A stretch of DNA of 64,000 nt from Alkalihalobacillus sp. TS-13. Lineage in GTDB: Bacteria; Bacillota; Bacilli; Bacillales; Fictibacillaceae. The stretch's first letter is position 1. Every line of letters starts with the position of its first letter. The stretch covers positions 1,178,001 through 1,242,000 of the forward strand of contig NZ_JAHKSI010000001.1 in NCBI RefSeq assembly GCF_019720915.1, read 5' to 3'. Of the stretch, positions 26,063 to 35,218 are shown piece by piece. Position numbers and translations under genes: made by a program. The notes under the pieces are model-generated. The model had not been told where the DNA came from. It saw only the letters and a list, made by a program, of their open reading frames with translations, and ran no database searches.

Positions 26063-26689
26063 ATGCCTTATTTGAAAATTTGCGGTATCCGTTCTCAGGA
26101 AGATTATGAAACTGTTCGAGAATATAGTGCTGATTATGTTGGGTTCATTTTTGCGGACAGCAAGCGTCGCGTCTCACCAATAGACGTTAGCAAGTGGATC
26201 GAACCTCATCATCAAATGAAACATGTCGGGGTCTTCGTCAATCCTGATCTTACTGAAATCGAAGAGACACTTTCACATGTCAAACTCGATGTCATTCAGC
26301 TTCATGGCGATGAATCGAACTCGTTCATCAGTGAAGTACGGAGAAATGTCAACATTGAAATATGGAAAGCGTTAGCCCATGGTGAAGGGACACTCCGACA
26401 GTTAGATGAGTACGACCATGTCGTCGATGGCTTTGTCATCGATACGAAAGTGAAAGGAAAATGGGGTGGAACAGGCATCAAGTTTGATTGGAACGCCATC
26501 CCTGCTTATACCAAAAAAGCGGTGGAGATGGATAAAGATTGCTTTATCGCAGGAGGCATTACCCCCTCCAATATCGAGGAGTGTTTATTGTTCAATCCGA
26601 TGGGAATCGACCTATCAAGCGGGATCGAGGAGAACGATCGGAAAAGCCCTCAACTTATCAATGACCTTATAGAGAGGATGAATGTTTAA
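26063..26689 (+). CDS. trpF: Phosphoribosylanthranilate isomerase
   Basis: 208 residues, TIM barrel. Catalytic cysteine in LKICGIRSQEDY, phosphate and substrate loops YVGFIFADSKRRVSP, VIQLHGDES, and the catalytic aspartate in FVIDTKVKGKWGGTG. Three bases separate it from trpC, and its stop codon directly abuts the trpB start. Confidence 0.95.
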   Translation: MPYLKICGIRSQEDYETVREYSADYVGFIFADSKRRVSPIDVSKWIEPHHQMKHVGVFVNPDLTEIEETLSHVKLDVIQLHGDESNSFISEVRRNVNIEIWKALAHGEGTLRQLDEYDHVVDGFVIDTKVKGKWGGTGIKFDWNAIPAYTKKAVEMDKDCFIAGGITPSNIEECLLFNPMGIDLSSGIEENDRKSPQLINDLIERMNV

Positions 26690-27886
26690 ATGCAGACACT
26701 TTACCCAGATACAAAAGGGCGGTTCGGCCAATTTGGCGGTCGTTATGTACCCGAAACCTTAATGTTTGCACTTGAGGAATTAGAGGCAGCTTTCAACAAT
26801 GCGATGGAAGATGAAGATTTCCGGGAAGAGCTCGATCATGAATTGAATCATTATTCAGGGAGACCTACTCCGCTAACATATGCAGAAAACAGTACGAAAC
26901 GATTTGGTGGAGCACGAATTTATTTGAAACGTGAAGACTTGAACCACACGGGTGCTCATAAAATCAACAACGCCATTGGGCAAGTGCTCCTCGCAAAGCG
27001 TATGGGGAAAAGTAAGGTAGTTGCTGAAACAGGTGCTGGTCAGCATGGCGTAGCAGTAGCTACAGCTTGTGCAAGGTACGGTTTGAGTTGCAAGGTGTTC
27101 ATGGGTGAAGAAGATGTCGAACGCCAATCATTGAACGTGTTCCGTATGAAATTACTTGGGGCTGAGGTGATCTCCGTCCAAAGTGGAAGCAAGACATTGA
27201 AGGATGCAACAAATGAAGCGATCCGGTACTGGGCTGGAGCTGTACAGGATACATTCTACTGTATCGGCTCTGTTGTGGGACCTCACCCGTATCCTTATAT
27301 CGTCCGTAATCTGCAACGTGTCATCGGCGTTGAAACGAAACAACAACATAGCACTTTTTTAGGAAAGTTACCTGACAGGATTGTCGCTTGTGTCGGTGGA
27401 GGAAGTAATGCAATGGGCATGTTCCATCCATTTATAGAAGATGAGGTTGAGCTTATTGGTGTAGAAGCAGGCGGACATGGAATTGAAACCGGTGAACACG
27501 CAGCATCGATAACAACAGGATCGATTGGAGTCCTCCATGGATCGATGACATTCTTGAACCAGGATCTGAATGGCCAGATCATCGAACCATATTCGATTTC
27601 AGCAGGGCTTGATTATCCAGGAGTAGGTCCTGAACACGCTTTTCTAGCAGATTCGAAACGGGTCACCTATAAAACGATTACAGATGATGAAGCAGTAGAG
27701 GCGTTGAAGATTTTATCAGAAGAAGAAGGAATCCTGCCTGCTATCGAGAGTGCTCATGCACTTGCACAGGCTTATAAAGAAGCGGCAGAAATGGATCCGA
27801 AACAATCCATCGTCGTCTGTCTTTCAGGACGAGGAGATAAGGATGTCGGGACGATCATGAAAGTGATGAAGGAGGGCCAACAATGA
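26690..27886 (+). CDS. trpB: Tryptophan synthase beta chain
   Basis: 398 residues. PLP enzyme joining indole and serine. The lysine that binds PLP is in [15 protein letters not shown], the substrate loop is [12 protein letters not shown], the phosphate-binding glycines are [12 protein letters not shown], and the C-terminal serine site is LSGRGDKDV. Overlaps trpA by ATGA. Confidence 0.97.
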   Translation: MQTLYPDTKGRFGQFGGRYVPETLMFALEELEAAFNNAMEDEDFREELDHELNHYSGRPTPLTYAENSTKRFGGARIYLKREDLNHTGAHKINNAIGQVLLAKRMGKSKVVAETGAGQHGVAVATACARYGLSCKVFMGEEDVERQSLNVFRMKLLGAEVISVQSGSKTLKDATNEAIRYWAGAVQDTFYCIGSVVGPHPYPYIVRNLQRVIGVETKQQHSTFLGKLPDRIVACVGGGSNAMGMFHPFIEDEVELIGVEAGGHGIETGEHAASITTGSIGVLHGSMTFLNQDLNGQIIEPYSISAGLDYPGVGPEHAFLADSKRVTYKTITDDEAVEALKILSEEEGILPAIESAHALAQAYKEAAEMDPKQSIVVCLSGRGDKDVGTIMKVMKEGQQ

Positions 27887-28680
27887 ATGCACGTTTTGAA
27901 CAATTAAAGTCGAAAGCGAAACCACTGTTCATCCCATTCATCATGGCAGGAGATCCATCACCTGAAGAAACAATCGAGTTGGCACTTCTCTTACAAGAGG
28001 AAGGGGCAGATGTATTGGAGCTCGGAATTCCTTATTCGGATCCTCTTGCAGATGGACCTGTCATCCAAGAAGCTGCGAAACGGGCGAAAGGAATGACGAT
28101 TGAAAAAGCAATGCAGCTGGTAAAACAGATGCGAGAGCTAGGGCTTGAGATTCCAGTTCTGATATTTACGTACATCAACCCATTTCTACAATTGGGGGAA
28201 GAGAGCTTTTTCAACCTGACAAAAGAAAATGACGTTGATGGATTACTGATACCAGATCTACCTTTTGAGGAAAGTGAATCACTAAGACAGCGTTGCCAAG
28301 AGGAACACATCAGTTACATTTCATTAGTTGCACCAACAACATCACCAGAGCGGTTATACCATATCGCTCAAGAATCCCAGGGCTTTTTATATTGTGTATC
28401 TTCTCTCGGTGTCACTGGGGAACGGAAGGATTTCCATCCAGAAACGAAGCGCTTGTTAAGAGAAGCGAAATCATTTACAGATATTCCGGTAGCATTGGGT
28501 TTCGGTATCTCAACACGTGCACAATTCATTGAAGTCGGTAAGGTCTGTGATGGCGTCATTATCGGGAGCTCGATCATCCGGAAAGTCCATGAGCTCCATA
28601 CGGAAAACCCAGACAATTGGAAAAAAGAATGCAGATCCTATATTTCTTCATTAACCAAAGAAAAGGCTGGCGTACAGTAA
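27883..28680 (+). CDS. trpA: Tryptophan synthase alpha chain
   Basis: 265 residues, TIM barrel that releases indole from indole-glycerol phosphate. Catalytic glutamate in [16 protein letters not shown] and aspartate in [13 protein letters not shown]; phosphate site in GFGISTRAQ. Its stop is followed by a 92-base gap that carries a TRAP-like site before trpE(G). Confidence 0.97.
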   Translation: MNARFEQLKSKAKPLFIPFIMAGDPSPEETIELALLLQEEGADVLELGIPYSDPLADGPVIQEAAKRAKGMTIEKAMQLVKQMRELGLEIPVLIFTYINPFLQLGEESFFNLTKENDVDGLLIPDLPFEESESLRQRCQEEHISYISLVAPTTSPERLYHIAQESQGFLYCVSSLGVTGERKDFHPETKRLLREAKSFTDIPVALGFGISTRAQFIEVGKVCDGVIIGSSIIRKVHELHTENPDNWKKECRSYISSLTKEKAGVQ

Positions 28681-28694
28681 AGGATACAAAAATT

Positions 28695-28775
28695 GAGATG
28701 AGCTGAGCAGAGACAGGAATAGACAAACAGCATGATTCTTTTCCATGTCTCCTTTCAAAAGGAGGTAGCGTTTTG
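28695..28775 (+). promoter_or_regulatory. Second TRAP-like site and SD-masking hairpin before trpE(G)
   Basis: GAG triplets end at 28697, 28702, 28707 and 28712 with exact 5-base steps, followed by CAG (716), TAG (722) and CAG (730); CAG and AAG also end at 28677 and 28682. Downstream, CTCCTT (28749-28754) can pair with AAGGAG (28759-28764) over a TCAA loop, hiding the ribosome site of the TTG start at 28773. TRAP bound in excess tryptophan could thus control translation. The triplet spacing is seen in the sequence; the function is inference from B. subtilis trpE/pabA/trpP control. Confidence 0.7.
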
Positions 28776-30953
28776 AAACGATTTACCAAATCAAAACAGC
28801 CGGAAGAAATTAAAAATTATGATACAGCAGGCGGCATACAGATTACCCGTACGCAAACATCACTTGATCCAGGCGAGGCTGTATCCAAAATTTTAAAAGA
28901 TATTGACCACTACCAGGGAGCGCTTTATTCAAGCCGATATGAATACCCAGGCCGTTATTCTAGATGGGATGTCGGTTTCATCAATCCACCTCTAGAAATA
29001 AGAGCGAAAGGATTGGACTTTACGATCAATGCTTTGAATTATCGAGGCAAACTATTACTTCAAATGATCTCGGAGCGATTGAGTACCAGGAATGAAATCG
29101 GTTCGTTTAAAAATACCGATTCACAAATCAAAGCTTCGATTGTGAAATCTGATGCAGTTTATCCTGAAGAGGACCGCAGCAGACAACCGTCTATTTTCAA
29201 CGTCGTCCGTACACTTAAAGATTTATTTTATTCAGATGAAGATTCTTTTTTAGGACTATACGGAGCCTTTGGCTATGACCTTGTTTTTCAATTCGAGTCA
29301 ATTGATCTTAAACAACAGAGAGATCCCGATGTAGAAGATATAAAACTCTTCTTACCAGATGAAATCGTAGTGGTGGATCATCAATCTGATCATGCTTATC
29401 AGCTATCCTACGATTTTCGATTCGTGTCACTCAAAACGGAAGGATTGAAACGGAACGGTGCACGTAATCCTGACCAATCAATCAACGGTACAAAATATAA
29501 TGAATATCAACCAGGTAAATATGCCCAATTAGTGGATGAAGCTCGAAAACGGTTTAAACAGGGCGATATGTTCGAAGTCGTACCTTCACAAACCCTATAT
29601 GAAAAATGTGAAACTACCCCTTCCGAAGTGTTCGATCGACTACAGCAAATCAATCCTAGTCCATACGGGTTCATCATCAATCTAGGCGATGAGCATCTGG
29701 TCGGGTCTTCACCTGAAATGTATGTACGTGTCGAAGGAAATCGGGTTGAAACGTGTCCGATTTCTGGGACGATCAAACGCGGGAAAAACGCATTAGAAGA
29801 CGCTGATCAGATCCGAAAACTATTGAACTCGAAAAAAGATGAAGAAGAATTGACTATGTGTACCGATGTGGACCGGAATGACAAGTCGAGAATTTGCTTG
29901 CCAGGATCGGTTAATGTCATCGGCAGAAGGCAGATCGAAATGTACTCACACTTGATCCATACCGTTGATCACGTTGAGGGGTATTTAAGGCCCGAATTTG
30001 ATGCATTGGATGCATTTTTGACGCATATGTGGGCTGTAACCGTAACCGGTGCCCCGAAAAAAGCAGCAATCCAATGGATCGAAGAACACGAAGATTCTCC
30101 AAGAGGCTGGTATGGAGGCGCTGTAGGTTGGTACAGTTTCAATGGAGATTTGAATACTGGATTGACTTTGAGAACGATCCGGATAAAAAATCAGACCGCT
30201 GAAATTCGGGTAGGTGCAACATTGCTTTATGATTCGATTCCTGAAGATGAAGAACAGGAAACACTGACAAAAGCAGCAGGACTTTTAAAAGCGATCCGTG
30301 AACCTATCAAGGATGAGGATGCTCGGAACAACCAGTTGCCAGGAGAGTCAAAGAACGTGTTGATTGTGGATCATGATGATTCGTTTGTCCATACATTAGC
30401 GAACTACTTTAAACAGACTGGTGCACATGTGGTCACCTATCGAGCACAAAAAGCGAGAGAGATGCTGCGATATCAAAACAATTTTGATCTGGTCGTTCTT
30501 TCTCCTGGACCGGGAACCCCTGCACAGTTTGACGTGTGGGCAACTATCCGCTTATGTATCGAAAAAAAGATTCCCATCTTTGGTGTATGTCTAGGTTTTC
30601 AAGGAATCGTCGAGTATTTTGGAGGGAGTTTGGATTTACTGGATTACCCGCAACATGGAAAAACTTCAACCATTACTCAAATGAATTCAAGCAAGATGTT
30701 TGAGGGATTGCCGGATAAGTTCCAGGCGAGCCGCTATCATTCAATCTATGCAGAACATATTCCTGAAAGCCTTATATTGACTGGATTATCCCAGGATGAT
30801 ATCCCTATGGCGATCGAACATAAATCTCTCCCGATAACCGCCGTACAGTTTCATCCAGAATCAATTGTCAGTTCTGATGGAGATGTCGGTATCCGCATCA
30901 TCTATAACGTGATGAAGCAACTGGATAAATCACTTGAAGAACTTTCAGTATGA
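28773..30953 (+). CDS. trpE: Single-chain anthranilate synthase, TrpE-TrpG fusion
   Basis: 726 residues; makes anthranilate from chorismate and glutamine. Residues 1-510 are the chorismate-binding TrpE part (GDMFEVVPSQTLYEK, CPISGTIKRG, CTDVDRNDKSR, VTVTGAPKKAA, GWYGGAVGWYS). From about 525 there is a complete class-I glutamine amidotransferase with VVLSPGPGTP, cysteine nucleophile in GVCLGFQGIVEYF and HPES at the end. The opening YEYPGRYSRWD is like fused enzymes of alpha-proteobacteria and cyanobacteria rather than Bacillus TrpE. It starts at TTG after AAGGAGG and comes last in the operon. Possibly acquired by transfer in place of a separate trpE and trpG. Confidence 0.93.
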   Translation: MKRFTKSKQPEEIKNYDTAGGIQITRTQTSLDPGEAVSKILKDIDHYQGALYSSRYEYPGRYSRWDVGFINPPLEIRAKGLDFTINALNYRGKLLLQMISERLSTRNEIGSFKNTDSQIKASIVKSDAVYPEEDRSRQPSIFNVVRTLKDLFYSDEDSFLGLYGAFGYDLVFQFESIDLKQQRDPDVEDIKLFLPDEIVVVDHQSDHAYQLSYDFRFVSLKTEGLKRNGARNPDQSINGTKYNEYQPGKYAQLVDEARKRFKQGDMFEVVPSQTLYEKCETTPSEVFDRLQQINPSPYGFIINLGDEHLVGSSPEMYVRVEGNRVETCPISGTIKRGKNALEDADQIRKLLNSKKDEEELTMCTDVDRNDKSRICLPGSVNVIGRRQIEMYSHLIHTVDHVEGYLRPEFDALDAFLTHMWAVTVTGAPKKAAIQWIEEHEDSPRGWYGGAVGWYSFNGDLNTGLTLRTIRIKNQTAEIRVGATLLYDSIPEDEEQETLTKAAGLLKAIREPIKDEDARNNQLPGESKNVLIVDHDDSFVHTLANYFKQTGAHVVTYRAQKAREMLRYQNNFDLVVLSPGPGTPAQFDVWATIRLCIEKKIPIFGVCLGFQGIVEYFGGSLDLLDYPQHGKTSTITQMNSSKMFEGLPDKFQASRYHSIYAEHIPESLILTGLSQDDIPMAIEHKSLPITAVQFHPESIVSSDGDVGIRIIYNVMKQLDKSLEELSV

Positions 30954-30956
30954 AGG

Positions 30957-30990
30957 AGGAGGCTGTCCTGAGGGGCAGCCTCCTGCTTTT
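30957..30990 (+). terminator. trp operon terminator
   Basis: Perfect 9-bp GC-rich stem AGGAGGCTG / CAGCCTCCT then TGCTTTT. Confidence 0.85.
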
Positions 30991-31010
30991 CATGGATGTT
31001 CTGAAATTGT

Positions 31011-31244
31011 AACGGACACCAGGGCCGTTATTTGTGACAAATATGCGGTTTTTCTGAATTTAACGGACACCAGGGCCGTTATCTGTGAACAAATCAGCTG
31101 ATTTACTAAGATTTTAACGAAATAAGAGCTCTGGTGTCCGTTATTTTTATAAATGAACGATTTTTTGGAAAATAAGGTCTCCTGTGTCCGCTAAGGGTCT
31201 TACAGAAATTGTTTTAGCAAGAAGTCTTGAGAATTCCCTCTATG
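31011..31244. repeat. R3 repeat copy
   Basis: Begins AACGGACACCAGGGCCGTTA (present twice, about 55 bases apart) and carries the reverse words CTGGTGTCCGTTA and CCTGTGTCCG further on. It ends in AAGAAGTCTTGAGAATT. A close relative lies at 45717-45902. No coding frame. Confidence 0.75.
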
Positions 31245-31366
31245 CTCAATATTATGAGTCAACCTCTTTCTTTCAATAGCAGGATTTCATCGACCCACAA
31301 TTGATAGAGTCTTGTAATAGAGTAAAGGGTTCCGTTTTGAGGTGCATAAAGAATAAATAACATTAG

Positions 31367-31400
31367 AAATGTCCCGTGCCAATTCACGGGACATTTTACT
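31367..31400 (+). terminator. Orphan intrinsic terminator
   Basis: Perfect 12-bp stem AAATGTCCCGTG / CACGGGACATTT, then TACTTT. No gene ends in front of it. The bases 31245-31366 and 31401-31763 hold no ORF I can support. Confidence 0.7.
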
Positions 31401-31763
31401 TTAATATCAAGGGTTGTGAAACATTAGGCAAATGACATTTTAATTGACACGCTGTTTTCATTCGTACACTAGTTATTGTACGATCCAAAGAGTTTGTCAA
31501 AATGAGTACCGGTTTTGATGACGTTTTTGATGTTATTATTTCCTTGAAAGTTCTGTTCTTGTGGTAAAATAAGGATAAATATATGAGTTTTGGAGCAAGG
31601 AATAAAGCTATTTTCTTGTAATGGGAGGTTAATTTAAGAAGAAAATAATGGTAAAATTAGTAAGATCCTTTTTGGAAGGTTAACCTAATTAATTGAAAGG
31701 GTTACTATATCTTGGAGTATGACATTTTAATTTTTATTATGAAAATGCTTTAGGGAGGGTGAA

Positions 31764-32816
31764 ATGGAACCGAAAATAAATATCAATAATTCAACACATT
31801 TTTCCTGGCTGTCGCGTTGGCCGCAGTGGACTAGGTATGCAGCTGCTCTATGGTCCCTACTATACGGGTTACTCGGGCTGTACTGGTTATTAGGTGGCAA
31901 CGGATTTCCTTTCGGTAAAAACGATTCACGGGCAGAAATGATGGGATCATTTTTATCAAATCTTAATGTTGATGCCGGGGGACCAGTCATTGCCATAGCT
32001 GGATTGATAGGTACAGTGGTAGCTATAGCGATGATAATGCCATGGGGAAGTCGTTTTCCTCGTGCAATATTTCTCTCCTTTGCTTGGATAATGAGTGTGA
32101 CGCTTATATTTATAGTTCCAGATTCGCGAATTGTGCAGAACTTTGCTTATTTGTTTTTGCTTCACTTTGATCTGCTGGATTGGAGAGTTATTAATCAAGT
32201 TTTTTGTATAGTTGGTGGGTTCATATGGGGCGCTTCTGCAATAGCATATTTTCGTCTTACACAGAATGCTTGCGGCAATTGTGGCAGGAATGACGCTACA
32301 GAAGGATCATCAGCAAAAGCAACAGCAAAGTGGGGAAAGTGGTTTACCTATTTAGCCGTTATTATGGCATTGCCATACGGTATTGTCCGATGGGCGTGGG
32401 CGTTAGGAATTCCTTTGGGGACAAACGACTCATCAATGGTTGGGAATGAAGACAATGTAATAGTTGAAGCCATACTGGGAGGATTATGTATTGGCGGTGG
32501 AATTCTAACTCTTGGACTTATTCAGAGATGGGGAGTGATTTTTCCACGGTGGTGTTTTTTTCTAGCAGGTAAACAAATTCCAATTTGGTTTGTTATGGTT
32601 CCTGCAATGTTGATGTCGGCTATTATCACGATAACGGGGCTAAAGCTTAGTCCACAAATCATATTTATGATGGTTAATGGCTCAATTACCAATGAAAATT
32701 GGGGACAATTTGTTCCTTTTTTGTTCTGGTTGCCATGGGGAATATCTCTAGGGATAGCAATTTTAGCCTATTATTTAAAAAGGCGGGGACGATGCAAACA
32801 TTGTGGTAAACTTTAA
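31764..32816 (+). CDS. Membrane protein with duplicated motif and two cysteine pairs
   Basis: 350 residues and about nine hydrophobic segments. The two halves repeat each other: GNGFPFGKNDS then WGSRFPRAIFL in the first, LGIPLGTNDS then WGVIFPRWCFFL in the second. The halves are joined by a loop with CGNCGR, and the protein ends with CKHCGKL; these two CxxC pairs could bind one zinc on the cytoplasmic side. ATG follows TTAGGGAGGGTGAA. Not recognised as a named family; similar proteins are known to me only as hypothetical membrane proteins, mainly of actinobacteria and bacilli. Confidence 0.8.
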   Translation: MEPKININNSTHFSWLSRWPQWTRYAAALWSLLYGLLGLYWLLGGNGFPFGKNDSRAEMMGSFLSNLNVDAGGPVIAIAGLIGTVVAIAMIMPWGSRFPRAIFLSFAWIMSVTLIFIVPDSRIVQNFAYLFLLHFDLLDWRVINQVFCIVGGFIWGASAIAYFRLTQNACGNCGRNDATEGSSAKATAKWGKWFTYLAVIMALPYGIVRWAWALGIPLGTNDSSMVGNEDNVIVEAILGGLCIGGGILTLGLIQRWGVIFPRWCFFLAGKQIPIWFVMVPAMLMSAIITITGLKLSPQIIFMMVNGSITNENWGQFVPFLFWLPWGISLGIAILAYYLKRRGRCKHCGKL

Positions 32817-32991
32817 CTCCTCATTTTAATGGTCATTTAACATAAATAAAACCAAATGTGACGAATTTAGATTACTTATAGATTGTATACATGAGAGTTT
32901 TTATTTTCCTTCACTTTACTATTCGTTGATATGCAACCATAGGGCGCTTTTCTTGAATAAGCAACACTAGTTTATACATTTCCCAAAGTCT

Positions 32992-33050
32992 ATTAAAATG
33001 CCAAAAATCCCTGCATTTTGATCGAAAGCAGGGATTTTTGGCATTTTAAT
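32992..33050 (+). terminator. Very strong intrinsic terminator
   Basis: Perfect 23-bp stem containing AATGCCAAAAATCCCTGC and its complement. Confidence 0.9.
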
Positions 33051-33300
33051 GATCGCAGTTTATTTTTAAATCACTACACTACATTTTAAGTGTAATCATT
33101 CACAAACGTGATGATTTTTTAGCCCTGAATGTAGCATGTTATAAGTCCATTATTACATTTCTAACCTATTAGAATCAGTCATTTGGTATTCCGTTTATGT
33201 ACATTTAAGAAAATAAAAAGAACGTATTTTTGTATAACGTATTATTATAGTACAACAAGAAACACCTAATAAAACCCAAGATATTAGGACTTTTTATTAT

Positions 33301-33415
33301 AAGGTTAACCAGGTCATCTGGTTAGCCTATTTAGGTTATTCTTTAGGTAGCCGGGGTAAGACGTAGCGTCCGTGGGACTTGATCCCGTCAGTAATACTGG
33401 TCACCACCTACTTTT
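33301..33415. other. GC-richer, multi-hairpin island in a gene-free region
   Basis: Within AT-rich surroundings there are three small hairpins in a row: GACG-TAG-CGTC (33360-33370), GGGA-CTTGA-TCCC (33374-33386) and CAGT-AAT-ACTG (33389-33399). They could be enclosed by TAGGT (33344) with ACCTA (33406). A palindrome GGTTAACCAG / CTGGTTAGCC precedes them. The minus strand also has a 23-codon frame (ITDGIKSHGRYVLPRLP). It may be a structured RNA or a gene scrap; I cannot decide. Confidence 0.35.
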
Positions 33416-33463
33416 AATATGGTGCCTTAAAATAAAGTTTGATCAAAATCAAGATTTTTTATA

Positions 33464-33641
33464 TCAAACAGACTTATATTTATAAAAAGATTGTATCGCA
33501 TTACGCATGGAACGAATGACACCTTTTGCATTAATATCAAATATTAAATCCAATCTTTCATCAATAATGTCACTAACAGGTTCAAAACCCATCCATAATA
33601 CCATCATTATTAATTAGAATATCTAAGGTTCCAAAATTCAT
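33464..33641 (-). pseudogene. Short-chain dehydrogenase fragment
   Basis: The frames, joined over a shift after DGIMDGF, give LDILINNDGIMDGF-EPVSDIIDERLDLIFDINAKGV and then IRSMRNAIQSF. This is the NNAG strand and following helices of SDR enzymes (NNDG here). Both the nucleotide-binding N-terminus and the catalytic Tyr-Lys part are missing. A remnant with no function. Confidence 0.7.
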
Positions 33642-33848
33642 TTACTGCTGTCTCAAACAATTCCAACTGCAAATGCTTCTGAGTGGGGAGCAAATCAGAT
33701 CGGACTATTTTCCCTTGTTAATAAGCAGATTACAGAATATAAAATCCCTACCCAACAAACTGAGCCACATGGTATCACTTGTGATAATAATGGGGACGTT
33801 TGGTTTGCATTGGAGTGTAATAAATTAGGTAATATAACAAATTATTGA
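33642..33848 (+). pseudogene. Virginiamycin B lyase-like (Vgb) C-terminal fragment
   Basis: The frame ending at 33848 reads TIPTANASEWGANQIGLF, then ITEYKIPTQQTEPHGITCDN and GDVWFALECNKLGNIT. These are propeller-blade repeats (xWGxNxIGR, xEYxIPTxxxxPHGIT, GxVWF) of the Vgb/streptogramin lyase group. Blades are missing between IPTANA and SEWGANQIG. No start or upstream domain exists. Confidence 0.65.
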
Positions 33849-33881
33849 TATATAGCACTATGAAATCTGTTAGAATTTTGA

Positions 33882-33942
33882 GATTGTTCAAGAAAGGGTG
33901 CTTTCCTAAAGTTAGGATAACACCCATTTTGTTCAATAAGGA
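33882..33942. repeat. R4-type hairpin element
   Basis: GGGTGCTTTCCT / AGGATAACACCC flanked by TTGTTCAAGAAA and TTTTGTTCAATAA. The same design (GTTCAAGAA-GGGCGC...hairpin) occurs at 43598-43640, and a scrap at 32941-32960. Confidence 0.45.
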
Positions 33943-33994
33943 AGTATTATTTAATCAAAGTCTAAGAGAGGAAACTTTGGTCAGTACGGTATTA

Positions 33995-34029
33995 AAAAAG
34001 CGAACCCAATCTAAAAGGTTTCGCTTTTT
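33995..34029. terminator. Bidirectional terminator overlapping the MFS stop codon
   Basis: AAAAAGCGAACC / GGTTTCGCTTTTT with one bulged T. The TAG stop of the minus-strand MFS gene lies in the loop. Confidence 0.8.
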
Positions 34030-35156
34030 GGTGTTGAATGGTATTTTCGCCACATATGAACAAGACAGCATATCACCAGCATGCTCTGCATCAACCAAAT
34101 CCCATGAGATAATGAGGTCATTTTTTCCAGTAGTGGTATAGCTCCAAACCCCGCTAAAAACCCACATCTCGTTGCGAGCGTGTTGAGACCGAACAAGCGG
34201 CCGCGAACATGTTCGTCACTGCGCTGAAGGAGTGTGTAGTGACATACTTGCACCAGTGCTTCAGCAGCTCCTACAAGGAATAGAACAAGAAACGTGGCGA
34301 GTGTTAAATCATAAATAAACGTGAGTGATACGAATGTTCCAAACAAAAGTAAACTGACGATATAACGCCGCTCGTTAACATCTTGTTTTTTTATAATCAA
34401 TGAACATAGAAATGATCCAACAGCTACAGTCGACCACATCATCCCGTTATATAAATCCCCGTATTCCTCTATAGATGCGATGAGCGGTAGGGCGTATTGA
34501 TAAGCAGAAGCTGCAAATGGATACACAAATCCAACTGTCAGCAAAAACATGTACATACCTGACTGTAAAACGTTTCGTAAGGTTTGTTTCTGTTCAACGG
34601 GCTGAAGCGATTTGGTTGGTTCTGACCAGTGGATATTTAACAATACAATGGCTGATCCAATATACATCAAGCCGTCAAACACAAGCAAATACTTATAAGA
34701 AAAAAAGGTCGAAATCAAACCGCCAGCGGGAAAGCCAACGATACTCATCGTCGCTCCAAGACGTACAAGCAGCGAGTTGATTTCCGTAAGGCGCTCTTCA
34801 CCAAATATCGTAGGAATTGATGCTCGAAAACTCACATCAAAAAATGTATACGTAATACCAAGTAAAAAGGCAACAATAACAATAAACAGTGGATGTTCTA
34901 TGAAAATTAAACTTAACACAGCGATTCCGCTTGCAATTTCTGAAATAATCATCGTTAGGCGCTTCGAAAAACGGTCGGCAACAATGCCTGCAAGATAGCT
35001 TGACATCATGCCACCAATTTGTCTCCCTAAAAAAAACAGCATCATATACAGCTCAGGATACGTACTCATTAACAGTGCGCTCGTCAAGCCGATAAACTGC
35101 ATACGTGAACTAAAATCAGACAATGCTTTCGTATATAAATAATAGATTGGTTTCAT
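34011..35156 (-). CDS. MFS drug exporter (Mef-like MFS_3 group)
   Basis: About 381 residues with twelve hydrophobic segments. GRQIGGMMSSYLAGIVADRFSKR is the loop 2-3 MFS motif of the macrolide-efflux/enterobactin-exporter group; QRSDEHVRGRLFGLN is the matching loop in the second half. Paired ATGs at 35159 and 35156 follow GGAGG; the second has the better 5-base spacing. The open frame reaches 35255 but its first 32 codons overlap a leader peptide and hairpins that look like a translation attenuator. A ribosome-targeting drug as inducer and substrate is inference. Confidence 0.8.
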   Translation of the reverse strand: MKPIYYLYTKALSDFSSRMQFIGLTSALLMSTYPELYMMLFFLGRQIGGMMSSYLAGIVADRFSKRLTMIISEIASGIAVLSLIFIEHPLFIVIVAFLLGITYTFFDVSFRASIPTIFGEERLTEINSLLVRLGATMSIVGFPAGGLISTFFSYKYLLVFDGLMYIGSAIVLLNIHWSEPTKSLQPVEQKQTLRNVLQSGMYMFLLTVGFVYPFAASAYQYALPLIASIEEYGDLYNGMMWSTVAVGSFLCSLIIKKQDVNERRYIVSLLLFGTFVSLTFIYDLTLATFLVLFLVGAAEALVQVCHYTLLQRSDEHVRGRLFGLNTLATRCGFLAGFGAIPLLEKMTSLSHGIWLMQSMLVICCLVHMWRKYHSTPKSETF

Positions 35157-35159
35157 CAT

Positions 35160-35218
35160 AGCCTCCAAAAGTCTGGCGGCTAAAGAAGTGTACGTCCCCC
35201 TTATTAAGGGCGTACACT
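35160..35218 (-). promoter_or_regulatory. Translation attenuator of the MFS gene
   Basis: On the minus strand, AGTGTACG-CCCTTAATAAGGG-...CGTACACT (35187-35218) forms a strong hairpin that begins inside the leader ORF. Then AGCCGCC (35175-35181) pairs with GGAGGCT (35160-35166), which contains the ribosome site of the MFS gene. Stalling of a ribosome on the leader peptide could disrupt the first hairpin and change access to the second. Confidence 0.65.
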
